A stretch of DNA of 64,000 nt from Rutidosis leptorrhynchoides (Eukaryota > Streptophyta > Magnoliopsida > Asterales > Asteraceae), in contig NC_092338.1 in the NCBI RefSeq assembly GCF_046630445.1, forward strand, positions 154,664,001-154,728,000, written 5' to 3'. The translations under genes and the position numbers were made by a program. The notes beneath the pieces were generated by a model that saw nothing but the letters and a program-made list of their open reading frames with translations, did no database searches and had not been told where the DNA came from. Shown here in pieces: positions 34,023 through 45,020 of this stretch; positions within the stretch are counted from its first letter, which is position 1; the number at the start of each line of letters is the position of its first letter.

Positions 34023-35319
34023 CTAAGGAGATCGATATTAAACATTTTAAATATATACACAAACTAAAGAAGTATAATATATAATTTAAGAAATAATAAA
34101 TAAACTGATTCAATTACGATTACACATTTTAATATATATACAAATGATATAGGTTCGTAAATCCGAGGCCAACCCTGCTTTGTTCTGTTGTTCAATATAG
34201 TCGTATGTATTTTTACTACAAAATACATTAGGTGAGTTTCATTACTCCACTTTTTAATGCTTTTACAATATATATTTTTGGAACTGAGAATGCATGCGCT
34301 TTTATAAATGTTTTACGAAATAGTCACAAGTAATCGAAACTACATTATATGGTTGAATGATCGAAATCGAATATGCCCCTTTTTATTAAGTCTGGTAATC
34401 TAAGAATTAGGGAACAGACACCCTAATTGACGCGAACTCTAAAGATAGATCTATCGGGCCCAACAAGCCCCATCCAAAGTACCGGATGCTTTAGTACTTC
34501 GAAATTTATATCATGTCCGTAGGAGGATCCCGGAATGATGGGGATATTCTTATATGTATATTGTGAATGTCGATTACCAGGTATTCAATCCAAATGAATG
34601 ATTATTTTTGTCTCTATGCATGGGACGTATGTTTATGAGAAATGAAAATATGAAATCTTGTGGTCTATTAAAATTATGAAATGATTATTTGATGATAAAC
34701 TAATGAACTCACCAACCTTTTGGTTGACATTTGAAAGCATGTTTATTCTCAGGTACGAAAGAAATCTTCCGCTGTGCATTTGCTCATTTTAGAGATATTA
34801 CTTGGAGTCATTCATGACATATTTCAAAAGACGTTGCATTCAAGTCGTCGAGTTCATCAAGATTATTATTGAGTCAATTTATAGTTAGATATATTAAGAA
34901 ATGGTATGCATGCCGTCAACTTTCGATGTAATGAAATATTGTCTTTTCAAAAACGAATGCAATGTTTGTAAAATGTATCATATAGAGGTCAAGTACCTCG
35001 CGATGTAATCAACTATTGTGAATCGTTTATAATCGATACGGACTTCGTCCGGATGGATTAGGACGGGTCCTTTCACATCCAAAGTACCAGATGCTTTTGT
35101 ACTTCGATTTTATTTTATATCATGTCCGAAGGAGGATCCCGGAATGATAGGGGATATTCTTATATGCATCTTGTTAATGTCGGTTACCAGGTGTTCACCA
35201 TATGAATGATTATTTTTGTCTCTATGCATGGGACGTATATTTATTGTAACAACCCAAACCAACCCGCGAACAAACCACGTGAAAATACAAAATAAAAAAA
35301 AAATTGCTGCACAGTGAAC

Positions 35320-35333
35320 TGGCGCGGCGCGCC
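35320..35333. repeat. GC-rich inverted repeat, left arm (LTR of F)
   Basis: TGGCGCGGCGCGCC. Its exact reverse complement is at 37295-37308. A related GCGCGGCGCGCCA copy follows about 20 bp later. Strikingly GC-rich in an AT-rich region. Confidence 0.8.
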
Positions 35334-36011
35334 AGGATAGCCGCGCGGCGCGCCATTCGGGTCTGTCCGGAAAGTCTCAAAATGCGAAAAAGCTTGACTA
35401 GTTCCCGACACTTTTAGACGAAACGCTTTTTACCATACATCCAAATACGTAAAACTAACTTGTTTCAAATATAAAATCAATGTTTTACAGGCGGGGCCCA
35501 CATCGGCCGTTTTACGAGTTTAATACAATTTACGAGTTTCGACCACCAAAAAGTTTAAGTTCCAAACTACACAATGAGCATGGCATTTGGGATTAAACTA
35601 CCCAACTATCGGTCAAACTCCAAGAGCTACTAAAGCCAAAAGCGTCCCCTAGCATCAAGCGGAATCTCTAGTCCAAAACGATGCCCTTACCCTTGTCCAA
35701 AACCGAACCTATAAAAATAGTAAACAACGAGAGGGTAAGCAAAGCTTAGTGAATGCAATAATTATACGAATACATATATAATTATACCTACTTGCATACA
35801 CTTACACACCAAACCGCAAACACGCTAGCATACACATTTAGCTTATCGTCACAATAACAAGCTATAAATCTCCAATACCACAAGCTAGCATAACAACCGC
35901 ATATGAATATAACTCGAATAATATAATACGCTTACAACACAAATAACCATGGTTAACCAATAGTACAAGGGAACGGCGCTCGCGAAAACGCCATCGGTGT
36001 TCATAACATCC

Positions 36012-36270
36012 GTTAGGGCACTTAACACCTCGCACCACTAACCCCTAGGGTGGCACCTTAACACCTCGGCACATCACCCTGAGTGGCATCTTAACACCTC
36101 GATGCATCACTCATTATTTTTATGGAGTGGTGTCTTAACACCTCGACACTACACTCCTAGGTGGCATCTTAACACCTCGATGCTACACCCGAGTGGCATC
36201 TTAACACCTCGATGCTACACTCTTCACGTGAAACGTGGTGTCTTAACACCTCGACACTACACATTTCACG
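36012..36270. repeat. Seven-unit covarying hairpin array in the 3' LTR of F
   Basis: Every unit has the loop CTTAACACCTCG flanked by arms complementary to each other but different from unit to unit. Examples: GAGTG-g-CATC/GATG-cat-CACTC (36081-36112), GGAGTG-g-TGTC/GACA-cta-CACTCC (36124-36157), AGGGTG...CACCCT (36047-36080), GTTAG...CTAAC (36012-36042) and CGTGAAA...TTTCACG around GTG-g-TGTC/GACA-cta-CAC (36227-36270). The other LTR has the same array at 41995-42253. Frames reading through it are artefacts of the repeat. Confidence 0.85.
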
Positions 36271-37294
36271 CTACAACAAATAGATACATTATATACCTAC
36301 ACATATAATTATTCCACTCACCTTGTCGCCTTGAAGAATGCTACCGAATAATCTGCAACTCGTCAATGGAAAGTACCTATTCCATTATCACAAATTCAAC
36401 AACACACTTAGATTGGATTTACAAACCAACCCAATTTGACACTTAGTGCAAATTTGACCCAAATGCACTTCCAAGTACAAACCGCGCCCAAAATTAACCA
36501 ATAATCACTAACACAAGTGAGAATGGTCTTAATACGCCAATTAAACCCAATCATAGGTGTTAAACACCTATCTTTCCCATAAAAACACTTAAACCCTAAT
36601 TTGACCCATAAGAAGTCAATAACACGCCATTAGCAAGTTTTGACACCAAAACATATTTAACTCGGTTTTATACTTCAACTTAATCCATTTTAAGTTTATA
36701 AACCTTACTAAATCGACAATTGGGTCATAACCGTCACCAAACCCTAATTTTGACCCATAGTCAAAATTAGTCAACCAAATAACCCTAAATGGGTTCCAAT
36801 ACTTCCATAATCACTAAACCTAGTGATTAAACCCAAATTCAAGTTCTAAACATAACTAATTTGTTCACCAACCCAAAATCCACCAACACTAACAATAAAC
36901 CCGATTACTAGCATCACTAAACCCACTTCATGAGTCTAAATGGGTTTATCAACAAATCAAGTTCAAACCCTAACTTTGAATAGCAAAATCAACAATGAAA
37001 TTCGGAGTTAGAACTTACCAATACCGCCAAAATGATGCCGTTGACGAGTAGACAAACTTTAATGCTTGAGGTTTGACCCGAAACAACCTCCTTCTTCTCC
37101 AAATGGAGTTCTCTCTCACTAGAACTCAATCTCTCTCTAGGGTTTGAGGATGGGAGTGTTTGTGTGGGTGAGAAATGAGCTCCAATGGAGTTCTAGGTCA
37201 GTCTTGATGACCCCAAACCGACCCTAATTGAAAAGACCAAAGTACCCCTCATTTAAACCTTTTAAAAAGGCTGAAAATTGCCTCTGCAGCAATC

Positions 37295-37308
37295 GGCGCG
37301 CCGCGCCA
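37295..37308. repeat. GC-rich inverted repeat, right arm (LTR of F)
   Basis: GGCGCGCCGCGCCA, the exact reverse complement of 35320-35333, about 1.96 kb away in the same LTR. A GGAGCGCCGCTCC palindrome follows it. Confidence 0.8.
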
Positions 37309-37633
37309 GAAGGTGGAGCGCCGCTCCAAATAACTGGAAATTGTGGTCGAGCCCAAAACAGGTTTCAGCAACTTGTTTTGGCCATAACTTTTCGACCGTA
37401 ACTCCGTTTTCGATGAATCAAATATCGTTGGAAACGTAATAATATTTTCTATCCAATGGTAAGGCTTTGAAACATCAACTCAAACTTTATTTGGGGTTGA
37501 AAAGATACGTACACACCTTGTCACTTCGGACAACGTCCAGTTTCCTTCGACGTTCGAGCAAGCAACACGTACACTTCATACACGCATCGTACACCATAAA
37601 TACATTATGTACAATAAATATTTGGGTCTTACA

Positions 37634-37647
37634 ACTCTCCCCCACTT
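37634..37647 (-). other. Polypurine tract of element F
   Basis: On the minus strand AAGTGGGGGAGAGT directly before the 3' LTR. Confidence 0.85.
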
Positions 37648-38007
37648 AAACTCAATCACGTCCTCGTGATCTTCTCCACTTAACCAATTCGGAACTACTC
37701 AACGGTCCTCAATTATAAGTCCCAATCCGACTTTTCTAAGCAATTCTTCCCAATGAATCGCCTTTAACAACTAAAATCGTCACCCGCGATTTTATCGAAA
37801 CTAAAATCCGAGCACTAAAACCTGCTCAATCCCCCATACATCAGGAAAACTCAACCGATCTCGTACCGAGATATCAACCCTATAGTGTACCCTTTCCAAG
37901 TACAATGCTAAAAACAACCAAATATCGACCTAAGGTCAACAACCCAAACGATGAAGACCAAGTAAAGACGAATCCTTACGGATAACACTTACCATCTAAC
38001 ACCCTTA
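37648..38007. other. Element F interior, no gene seen
   Basis: On the minus strand the last 150 bp before the purine tract resemble the 3' end of gypsy elements (tcacgaggacgtgattgagt), but no frame survives. Confidence 0.5.
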
Positions 38008-38456
38008 GTAGTGCGCAAACATAGCTAATACGCAACTACCCAATTACGTGAGTAAAATACGGCTATTACATCACTAATCACACAACATGGTCCTTACGAC
38101 CGAACCATCAGAGCTTAAAACAACCAGTGGTTCTCAAGTCCAACAACGCGAAGGTTAGTTCACACGAAACCCATGGTGTACAAAAACGGCTATCGTGATA
38201 TATCCGTAGTATGCAAAAACGGCTATTGCAACACTACCAACCATATGTGAGCGAAACACGGCTATCGCATCACTATTTATCAACGTGTGAGTAAAAATCG
38301 GCTATCACTCACAACCACGAGTGGTTAACGAAGAGCTAATCCTTCCGGATATCCCTCGTCACCTATCTTAAGTCAAACGCGGTCAACATAGAGATAACCC
38401 CAAATAAACACCACATAATCACCTTGTAGTTCACAAAATGGCTATTGTGTAACTAC
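38008..38456. repeat. Second covarying hairpin array, interior of F
   Basis: At least six hairpins share an AAA(A)(C/T)ACGGCTA-type loop but have different self-complementary arms: GTAGTGCG/CGCAACTAC (38008-38039), GTGAGTAA/TTACATCAC (38048-38074), GTAGTATGCA/TGCAACACTAC (38206-38237), GTGAGCGA/TCGCATCAC (38247-38273), TGTGAGT/ACTCACA (38286-38313) and GTAGTTCACA/TGTGTAACTAC (38426-38456). Degenerate units lie near 38174 and 38523. Confidence 0.75.
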
Positions 38457-39950
38457 CACCCAAAGTATATGATAATGAGGCATCGTAACCTTTCTCAAAG
38501 TCCCATTACTCTATTCCCAAAGGTAACCACACGGCTATCACAATCGAGCCAAGAACCACCCACATTACTCATAGACACAACAATAATTCCCTAGAAGAGA
38601 ATCCGGCATACACATCCCTTTACCGAGGGATCTTACCTTGCTCGTCGAACACGTAAATTATCTCCCAATGAGATTTACCACCTTACCACCGCGGTGATAA
38701 TTTAAATCCAAAAACCGTAAGTATAATTTATTCCAAATCATACTTTTACCACAATCGACCAATGTAGGTCTCAACACTAGCTTCGAATCCCTACGAGCAT
38801 CGTCCAAATATCACTGCAATAGAACACCTTCGTGCAAGAGTACAAACTCCCCCACTTAGGACTCCGCTTCGTAACCACGTCATCGAATAATAGCATCCCG
38901 TGGAATGACCACTTATCAACATACACAACCAATATCCCCATTGGTCATAGTCCTTGAATTCTCGCGAATTCGTCCTTAACAATAAATTCCGACGATAAAC
39001 ACATGCTCACTTTCGCAGAAAGAGTGACCACTAACCTAACAACTAATGCGCCAAATCGCATTACCGTAACTCCTATGAGAGAGACGAGGTTCACCCGTCT
39101 TGCATCTCTTAATACGCACATTACCATAATCTTGCTCCAACCTTGAGCATACGAAGGAATTTAAGCTATCCTTAAACTCTTTGAACGAAGAGTCTACCAC
39201 AATTTACACAAACCTTACACTTGCAATAATCCAATTGCTATAGTTTGTCAAATTTCCACCTAGTCACTCATGTACCTAAGGGTTTCTATCCGGTACCCTA
39301 AGTATAATGTAACCGCAACACCATCGGAGTCGAATACCACGCTAGTAGGTATGAAAGAGGCACCTAACGTTGCGTCCCGTAGACTCTATTTCCAACATAC
39401 ATCGAGACCCAAAACACTCGATCTCAAGGGTTCTATCCACCCGTCGAACCTCATGGTTCAACAACTTCAACACGAAAGCAAAACGCTCTAATAATCGAAC
39501 ACCAATGCACAGACCTATGGCTTGGTAGAAACATTTCCTAACACTAAAGAATGCTTGGTTGCACCAAGTCTTACGCCCTTCGCCCGACAACCAAACGTCA
39601 TCATAGGGTGTTTCCATTAGGAATGCCACCCATACTAATACTACGTATTACCGCCATGCATTCGTCCCCAGGGCGCATTTCCACGAGTCAACGACTCAAA
39701 AGCTACCCCGGTGCACTATCATCAAAATCGCTAACAAACCGAATCTTCACCGAGTTCACTAATCCCGCACCCTTATGGGTACCTTTGAAACATACACTCA
39801 CTTGAGACTAATTAGACCACGAAACAAAGTTTAAGTCTCTAATACAAACATGAATTCATCGGCACACAATAAACAATAATAAGGCATATTTGTACCAAAG
39901 ACGAAAATACCTGAAACATCATCGTTGGACTTCTGTGCTTCATTATCCAT
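38457..39950. other. Element F interior, no gene recognised
   Basis: Frames of up to 95 codons occur on both strands, but none shows a recognisable motif. Probably decayed pol or non-coding sequence. Confidence 0.5.
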
Positions 39951-40808
39951 CTAATACTCGCGCTCTAACCTCTTAACTCGATCGGCGAACGATTCGGAAC
40001 ACTCCGACCTTTTGTGTCCCTCCTTCCGGCAATTAAAGCACATGATCGTACTTGAAGGCATATTTGCACAATCGCGTGTCATATAACCTCGTTGTAGATG
40101 ATCATAACCCGTAGGCGCGAAATCCCCCAACTTACAATCTCTTTTAGCAATCAATTTAGGACACTTTGGCTTTTGGTGCCCTTCCTTCAAACAGTAAAAA
40201 CATAACTTCTTGCCCGACGGGCACTCGCGAGCCTTATGTCTCCTTTGCCCACATTTGTAACACTTCAACCCACAGGGGCCCGACGCTCCCTTCTTCATGC
40301 TACTAGCCGCCTCAATTACACCTCTACTTTGATTATTAAACAACTCGGGACACTCCGACTTCCGGTGTCCCTTTCTTCGACACTTGAAGCATATGTCGTC
40401 TTTAGGAGGCGCAAGCGTGCAATCACACGACAGGTGACCCTTTTCAGCACAATTATAACACGTAGGTACATGACCTCCCTTACTCATCTTCTTCACGTTT
40501 CCGACGCCTTCAGGCGCACTTCTTGTCCTCTTACCAGTAGCACTTGGCTCCAATCTTGCAAGTACATCCTCATTACTACTACCTCGAGGTTTAGAAAACC
40601 TCTTCTCAAACTCTTCCCTTACAACCTTAGTCACTTGGTCTCGGACCATTCCGGTTACTCGTCCTTCGATTGACTCTTTAACTACTTGACCAACTCCGTT
40701 GGCGAAACCCAAGACGCATTGCTCAATCGCGGCGTCAACCATTACCGCTAACTCGCCCTTCCTTTCGTGAGTAGGCCCTTCCGTTCCGTATTCATCTTCC
40801 GTCTTCAT
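39951..40808 (-). CDS. Multi-CCHC zinc-knuckle protein of element F
   Basis: 285 residues from MKTEDEYGTE. An upstream in-frame ATG at 40982 would add 58 residues encoded mainly by the (AT)n run (a Tyr/Ile repeat), so I prefer the inner start. Residues 20-71 are helical (MVDAAIEQCVLGFANGVGQ...VREEFEKRF). Residues 91-112 are basic. Then come CX2CX4HX4C knuckles at 117-130, 140-153, 183-196, 203-216 and 257-270, plus a degenerate one at about 235-247 where Cys and His have become Tyr. Knuckles of this type bind single-stranded nucleic acid, as in retroviral nucleocapsid. The usual gag capsid core is absent, and plant gags normally have one or two knuckles, so this is an atypical nucleic-acid-binding protein. 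It is the only sizeable ORF of F, about 400 bp after the primer site. It could bind the element's hairpin arrays (speculation). Confidence 0.8.
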   Translation of the reverse strand: MKTEDEYGTEGPTHERKGELAVMVDAAIEQCVLGFANGVGQVVKESIEGRVTGMVRDQVTKVVREEFEKRFSKPRGSSNEDVLARLEPSATGKRTRSAPEGVGNVKKMSKGGHVPTCYNCAEKGHLSCDCTLAPPKDDICFKCRRKGHRKSECPELFNNQSRGVIEAASSMKKGASGPCGLKCYKCGQRRHKARECPSGKKLCFYCLKEGHQKPKCPKLIAKRDCKLGDFAPTGYDHLQRGYMTRDCANMPSSTIMCFNCRKEGHKRSECSESFADRVKRLEREY

Positions 40809-40857
40809 TCTTAAGAAATGAAATAGATTAACCAATGGAACGAAAAGATATAACACG

Positions 40858-40860
<3 letters not shown>

Positions 40861-40908
<48 letters not shown>
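40861..40908. repeat. (AT)n microsatellite
   Basis: In the leader of element F, just upstream of the zinc-knuckle ORF. Confidence 0.95.
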
Positions 40909-40913
<5 letters not shown>

Positions 40914-41214
40914 CCACACTACCCCATCTTGCTCAACAATCGTTGTACATTGCTTGTTTGACATGATTTGCACCCGTAACAACGGTAGCTAGTCGTTGTT
41001 ACGCGAGCACGTCGCGTTAACTCTCTAGTACAACGTCTATCTCGCTTGATGATTGCTAAACACAACACAAACAATTAGTACATGATTAGTTCACATAAAC
41101 CTATGCACTAACCAATCCCGTTCCGACTCAAAGTCCTACAAGTCCCGTATAACGCGCACACAAAAAGTCTAAGTCTAGGCGCCTATCTCAAGTCACCTAA
41201 ATCCCTTAGACCAT

Positions 41215-41226
41215 GCTCTGATACCA
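41215..41226 (-). other. Primer binding site of element F
   Basis: TGGTATCAGAGC on the minus strand, two bases from the 5' LTR end at 41229. Confidence 0.95.
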
Positions 41227-41228
41227 CT

Positions 41229-43616
41229 TGTAACAACCCAAACCAACCCGCGAACAAACCACGTGAAAATACAAAATAAAAAAAAAATGCTGCACAGTGA
41301 ACTGGCGCGGCGCGCCAGGATGGCCGCGCGGCGCGCCATTCGGGTCTGTCCGGAAAGTCTCAAAATGCGAAAAAGCTTGACTAGTTCCCGACACTTTTAG
41401 ACGAAACGCTTTTTACCATACATCCAAATATGTAAAACTAACTTGTTTCAAATATAAAATCAATGTTTTACAGGCGGGGCCCACATCAGCCGTTTTACGA
41501 GTTAAATACAATTTACGAGTTTCGACCACCAAAAAGTTTAAGTTCCAAACTACACAATGAGCATGGCGTTTGGGATTAAACTACCCAACTATCGGTCAAA
41601 CTCCAAGAGCTACTAAAGCCAAAAGCGTCCCCTAGCATCAAGCGGGATCTCTAGTCCAAAACGATGCCCTTACCCTTGTCCAAAACCGAACCTATAAAAA
41701 TAGTAAATAACGAGAGGGTAAGCAAAGCTTAGTGAATGCAATAATTATATGAATACATATATAATTATACCTACTTGCATACACTTACACACCAAACCGC
41801 AAACACGCTAGCATACACATTTAGCTTATCGTCACAATAACAAGCTATAAATCTCCAATACCACAAGCTAGCATAACAACCGCATATGAATATAACTCGA
41901 ATAATATAATACGCTTACAACACAAATAACCATGGTTAACCAATAGTACAAGGGAACGGCGCTCGCGAAAACGCCATCGGTGTTCATAACATCCGTTAGG
42001 GCACTTAACACCTCGCACCACTAACCCCTAGGGTGGCACCTTAACACCTCGGCACATCACCCTGAGTGGCATCTTAACACCTCGATGCATCACTCATTAT
42101 TTTTATGGAGTGGTGTCTTAACACCTCGACACTACACTCCTAGGTGGCATCTTAACACCTCGATGCTACACCCGAGTGGCATCTTAACACCTCGATGCTA
42201 CACTCTTCACGTGAAACGTGGTGTCTTAACACCTCGACACTACACATTTCACGCTACAACAAATAGATACATTATATACCTACACATATAATTATTCCAC
42301 TCACCTTGTCGCCTTGAAGAATGCTACCGAATAATCTGCAACTCGTCAATGGAAAGTACCTATTCCATTATCACAAATTCAACAACACACTTAGATTGGA
42401 TTTACAAACCAACCCAATTTGACACTTAGTGCAAATTTGACCCAAATGCACTTCCAAGTACAAACCGCGCCCAAAATTAATCAATAATCACTAACACAAG
42501 TGAGAATGGTCTTAATACGCCAATTAAACCCAATCATAGGTGTTAAACACCTATCTTTCCCATAAAGACACTTAAACCCTAATTTGACCCATAAGAAGTC
42601 AATAACACGCCATTAGCAAGTTTTGACACCAAAACATATTTAACTCGGTTTTATACTTCAACTTAATCCATTTTAAGTTTATAAACCTTACTAAATCGAC
42701 AATTGGGTCATAACCGTCACCAAACCCTAATTTTGACCCATTGTCAAAATTAGTCAACCAAATAACCCTAAATGGGTTCCAATACTTCCATAATCACTAA
42801 ACCTAGTGATTAAACCCAAATTCAAGTTCTAAACATAACTAATTTGTTCACCAACCCAAAATCCACCAACACTAACAATAAACCCGATTACTAGCATCAC
42901 TAAACCCACTTCATGAGTCTAAATGGGTTTATCAACAAATCAAGTTCAAACCCTAACTTTGAATAGCAAAATCAACAATGAAATTCGGAGTTAGAACTTA
43001 CCAATACCGCCAAAATGATACCGTTGACGAGTAGACAAACTTTAATGCTTGAGGTTTGACCCGAAACAACCTCCTTCTTCTCCAAATGGAGTTCTCTCTC
43101 ACTAGAACTCAATCTCTCTCTAGGGTTTGAGGATGGGAGTGTTTGTGTGGGTGAGAAATGAGCTCCAATGGAGTTCTAGGTCAGTCTTGATGACCCCAAA
43201 CCGACCCTAATTGAAAAGACCAAAGTACCCCTCATTTAAACCTTTTAAAAAGGCTGAAAATTGCCTCTGCAGCAATCGGCGCGCCGCGCCAGAAGGTGGA
43301 GCGCCGCTCTAAATAACTGGAAATTGTGGTCGAGCCCAAAACAGGTTTCAGCAACTTGTTTTGGCCATCACTTTTCGACCGTAACTCCGTTTTCGATGAA
43401 TCAAATATCGTTGGAAACGTAATAAGATATTCTATCCAATGGTAAGGCTTTGAAACATCAACTCAAACTTTATTTGGGGTTGAAAAGATACGTACACACC
43501 TTGTCACTTCGGACAACGTCCAGTTTCCTTCGACGTTCGAGCAAGCAACACGTACACTTCATACACGCATCGTACACCATAAATACATTATGTACAATAA
43601 ATATTTGGGTCTTACA
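41229..43616 (-). mobile_element. 5' LTR of element F
   Basis: 2388 bp; adjacent to the primer site. Carries the second copy of the seven-unit hairpin array (41995-42253) and the GC-rich inverted repeats. Confidence 0.93.
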
Positions 43617-44052
43617 TTTATGAGAAATGAAAATCTTGTGGTCTATTAAAATGATAGAAATGATTATTTATGTTAAACTAATGAACTCACCAACCTTTTG
43701 GTTGACACTTTAAAGCATGTCTATTCTCAGGTACGAAAGAAATCTTCCGCTGTGCATTTACTCATCTTAGAGATATTACTTGGAGTCATTCATGGCATAT
43801 TTCAAAAGACGTTGCATTTGAGTCGTTGAGTTCATCAAGATTATTATTAAGTCAATTATAGTTAGATATATTATGAAATGGTATGCATGCCGTCAATTTT
43901 CGATGTAATGAAAGATTGTCTTTTCAAAAATGATTGCAATGTTTGTAAAATGTATCATATAGAGGTCAAGTACCTCGCGATGTAATCAACTGTTGTGAAT
44001 CGTTTATAATCGATATGGACTTCGTCCGGATGGATTAGGACGGGTCTCTACA

Positions 44053-44230
44053 GTATATGCTATGCATGATTATAAAAAGGATATGATATGAGACAATGTT
44101 TGAGTCGACTACCTTTACATAATGTCTGCATAATATTGGCAACAATTCATATATGATATGCGACATTTGGAATTGTGAGTATACAAATCATTGACATCAC
44201 CACAAACCACTATTGTAAAAGTCCCCGACT
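44053..44230. repeat. Direct repeat R, copy 1
   Basis: Matches 45894-46131 (TGCTATGCATGATTATAA ... GTAAAAGTCCCCGACT), which has about 60 extra bases in the middle. The two copies flank the duplicated segment at 44226-45893. No TG...CA ends, so not clearly an LTR. Confidence 0.75.
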
Positions 44231-44618
44231 TTTGACGGGAAAATTCGTTGGCAGACAACTATTTCGATAAAACATATAGTGCGTAAAATTTTCGGGACCC
44301 CAACCACGGGCGTTGCCCCTTGGACCCCGGAATGGGGCTCGGCCCCTTGACCCCCGCTATTTTTGTGATAGTATCTAGTCAACTCTTATGAGCGTGCACG
44401 TTTTTAAGTATAACTAGATAACTCTTGCTTGTAATACTCAATTACCTAAAATGATTGTTATATGACACTAAAATCACTAACATACCAATTTATAAACTAA
44501 TATATTTTCAAGAAAATACATTATCAGTTGACAGTATCAATTCCCCTAAAAATTGCACATAATAGAGATGATATCATAATAAGCAGTATAAAGTATAATA
44601 TCCCCAAAAGTAAATTAA

Positions 44619-45020
44619 GGGTGCGTTTGATAAAACTGAATGATTTAGCGCTGAATGGTTCAGAATTTGAATGATTCAAAGCCTCTGAATAAAGTTTGTT
44701 CTGAATAAAAATAAGCTGTTTGATAATCATTTAGAATAAACGATATAAAGTGAGTAAAATTACCTTATCAAAATGTAACATGAATAAAATATTCAATATA
44801 CTTGTTAGTTAAGTGTTCAGGATAGGATTTGAGGAGAAAATTACAGAAAATTTAGGCTCTTAATGGTTAAGAGAGTGTTTCATCTCTGAATGGTTCAGCA
44901 CTGAATTCTGAACCATTCAGCACCATATGTCATTCAGATGTCAGAAACAAACGCACTGAATGCTGAATGGCTCATCATTCAGCACTGAACCATTCCATTA
45001 AGAGGGAAACAAACACACCC
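44619..45020. mobile_element. Tourist/Harbinger-type MITE
   Basis: 402 bp with ends GGGTGCGTTTG and CAAACACACCC (imperfect inverted repeats), flanked by TAA on both sides (44616-44618 and 45021-45023). The other copy of the host segment (near 51417) lacks it and shows the unoccupied site. The interior has a CTGAATGGTTCAG/CTGAACCATTCAG palindrome. No transposase. Confidence 0.85.

Larger units (their letters stand above)
22606..35075 (+). mobile_element. Element D: non-autonomous LTR element with ~4-kb LTRs
   Basis: A 12.47-kb insertion in LTR E with a perfect catcc duplication (22601-22605 and 35076-35080). The LTRs are 3888 and 4071 bp; most of the length difference is from (ATT)n and (AT)n runs. 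The interior (26494-31004) has a primer site and purine tract but no protease, integrase, reverse transcriptase or gag core. It carries a 167-residue accessory ORF, a small membrane ORF, a tandem duplication, a 59-nt hairpin and an antisense membrane ORF, in an order parallel to element C although the LTRs are unrelated to those of C. The LTRs resemble those of the A/B family, whose proteins may mobilise it (inference). Confidence 0.93.
31005..35075 (+). mobile_element. 3' LTR of element D
   Basis: 4071 bp, nearly identical to 22606-26493 except for expanded (ATT)n at 33462-33548 and (AT)n at 33851-33901 and 33936-34021. Followed by the catcc duplication. Confidence 0.93.
35245..37633 (-). 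mobile_element. 3' LTR of element F
   Basis: Starts TGTAACAACCC and ends GGGTCTTACA as read on the plus strand. Nearly identical to 41229-43616. It holds the hairpin array at 36012-36270 and GC-rich inverted repeats near both ends. Confidence 0.93.
35245..43616 (-). mobile_element. Element F: non-autonomous LTR element with hairpin arrays
   Basis: An 8.37-kb insertion in LTR E with a perfect tttat duplication (35240-35244 and 43617-43621). Its LTRs are 2389 and 2388 bp. The primer site near the right LTR and a GTGGGGGAGAG purine tract near the left LTR place it on the minus strand. The 3.6-kb interior lacks protease, integrase and reverse transcriptase. Its one good ORF is a multi-zinc-knuckle protein. 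Each LTR carries an array of seven hairpins with a constant loop and variable stems, and the interior carries a second array with another loop. The LTRs differ at few positions, so insertion is recent. Confidence 0.93.
19838..44052 (+). mobile_element. Solo LTR E, carrying elements D and F
   Basis: An LTR of the D type with no partner and no interior. It starts TGTGACTACCCG at 19838 and ends GGGTCTCTACA at 44052, flanked by a perfect gtata duplication (19833-19837 and 44053-44057). Its own sequence is in three pieces, 19838-22605, 35081-35244 and 43622-44052, about 3.36 kb in all. They join in register with the LTRs of D once D and F are removed. A solo LTR forms by recombination between the two LTRs of a complete element, so E is older than D and F. 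Confidence 0.9.

Noticed and set aside
36012..36270. CRISPR-like array of regularly spaced repeats
   Set aside because: Repeats are short, the variable parts are self-complementary arms rather than unique spacers, and the context is a plant LTR.
36102..36308. 68-codon frame repeated identically at 42085-42291
   Set aside because: It reads through the hairpin array of the F LTR; repetition comes from the LTR pair and the tandem units.
40236..40673. 145-codon plus-strand frame
   Set aside because: It is antisense to the zinc-knuckle ORF and has no motif or homologue.
39951..40982. 343-residue reading with the upstream ATG for the zinc-knuckle protein
   Set aside because: The extra N-terminus is mostly the translation of an AT microsatellite, so the inner ATG at 40808 is preferred.
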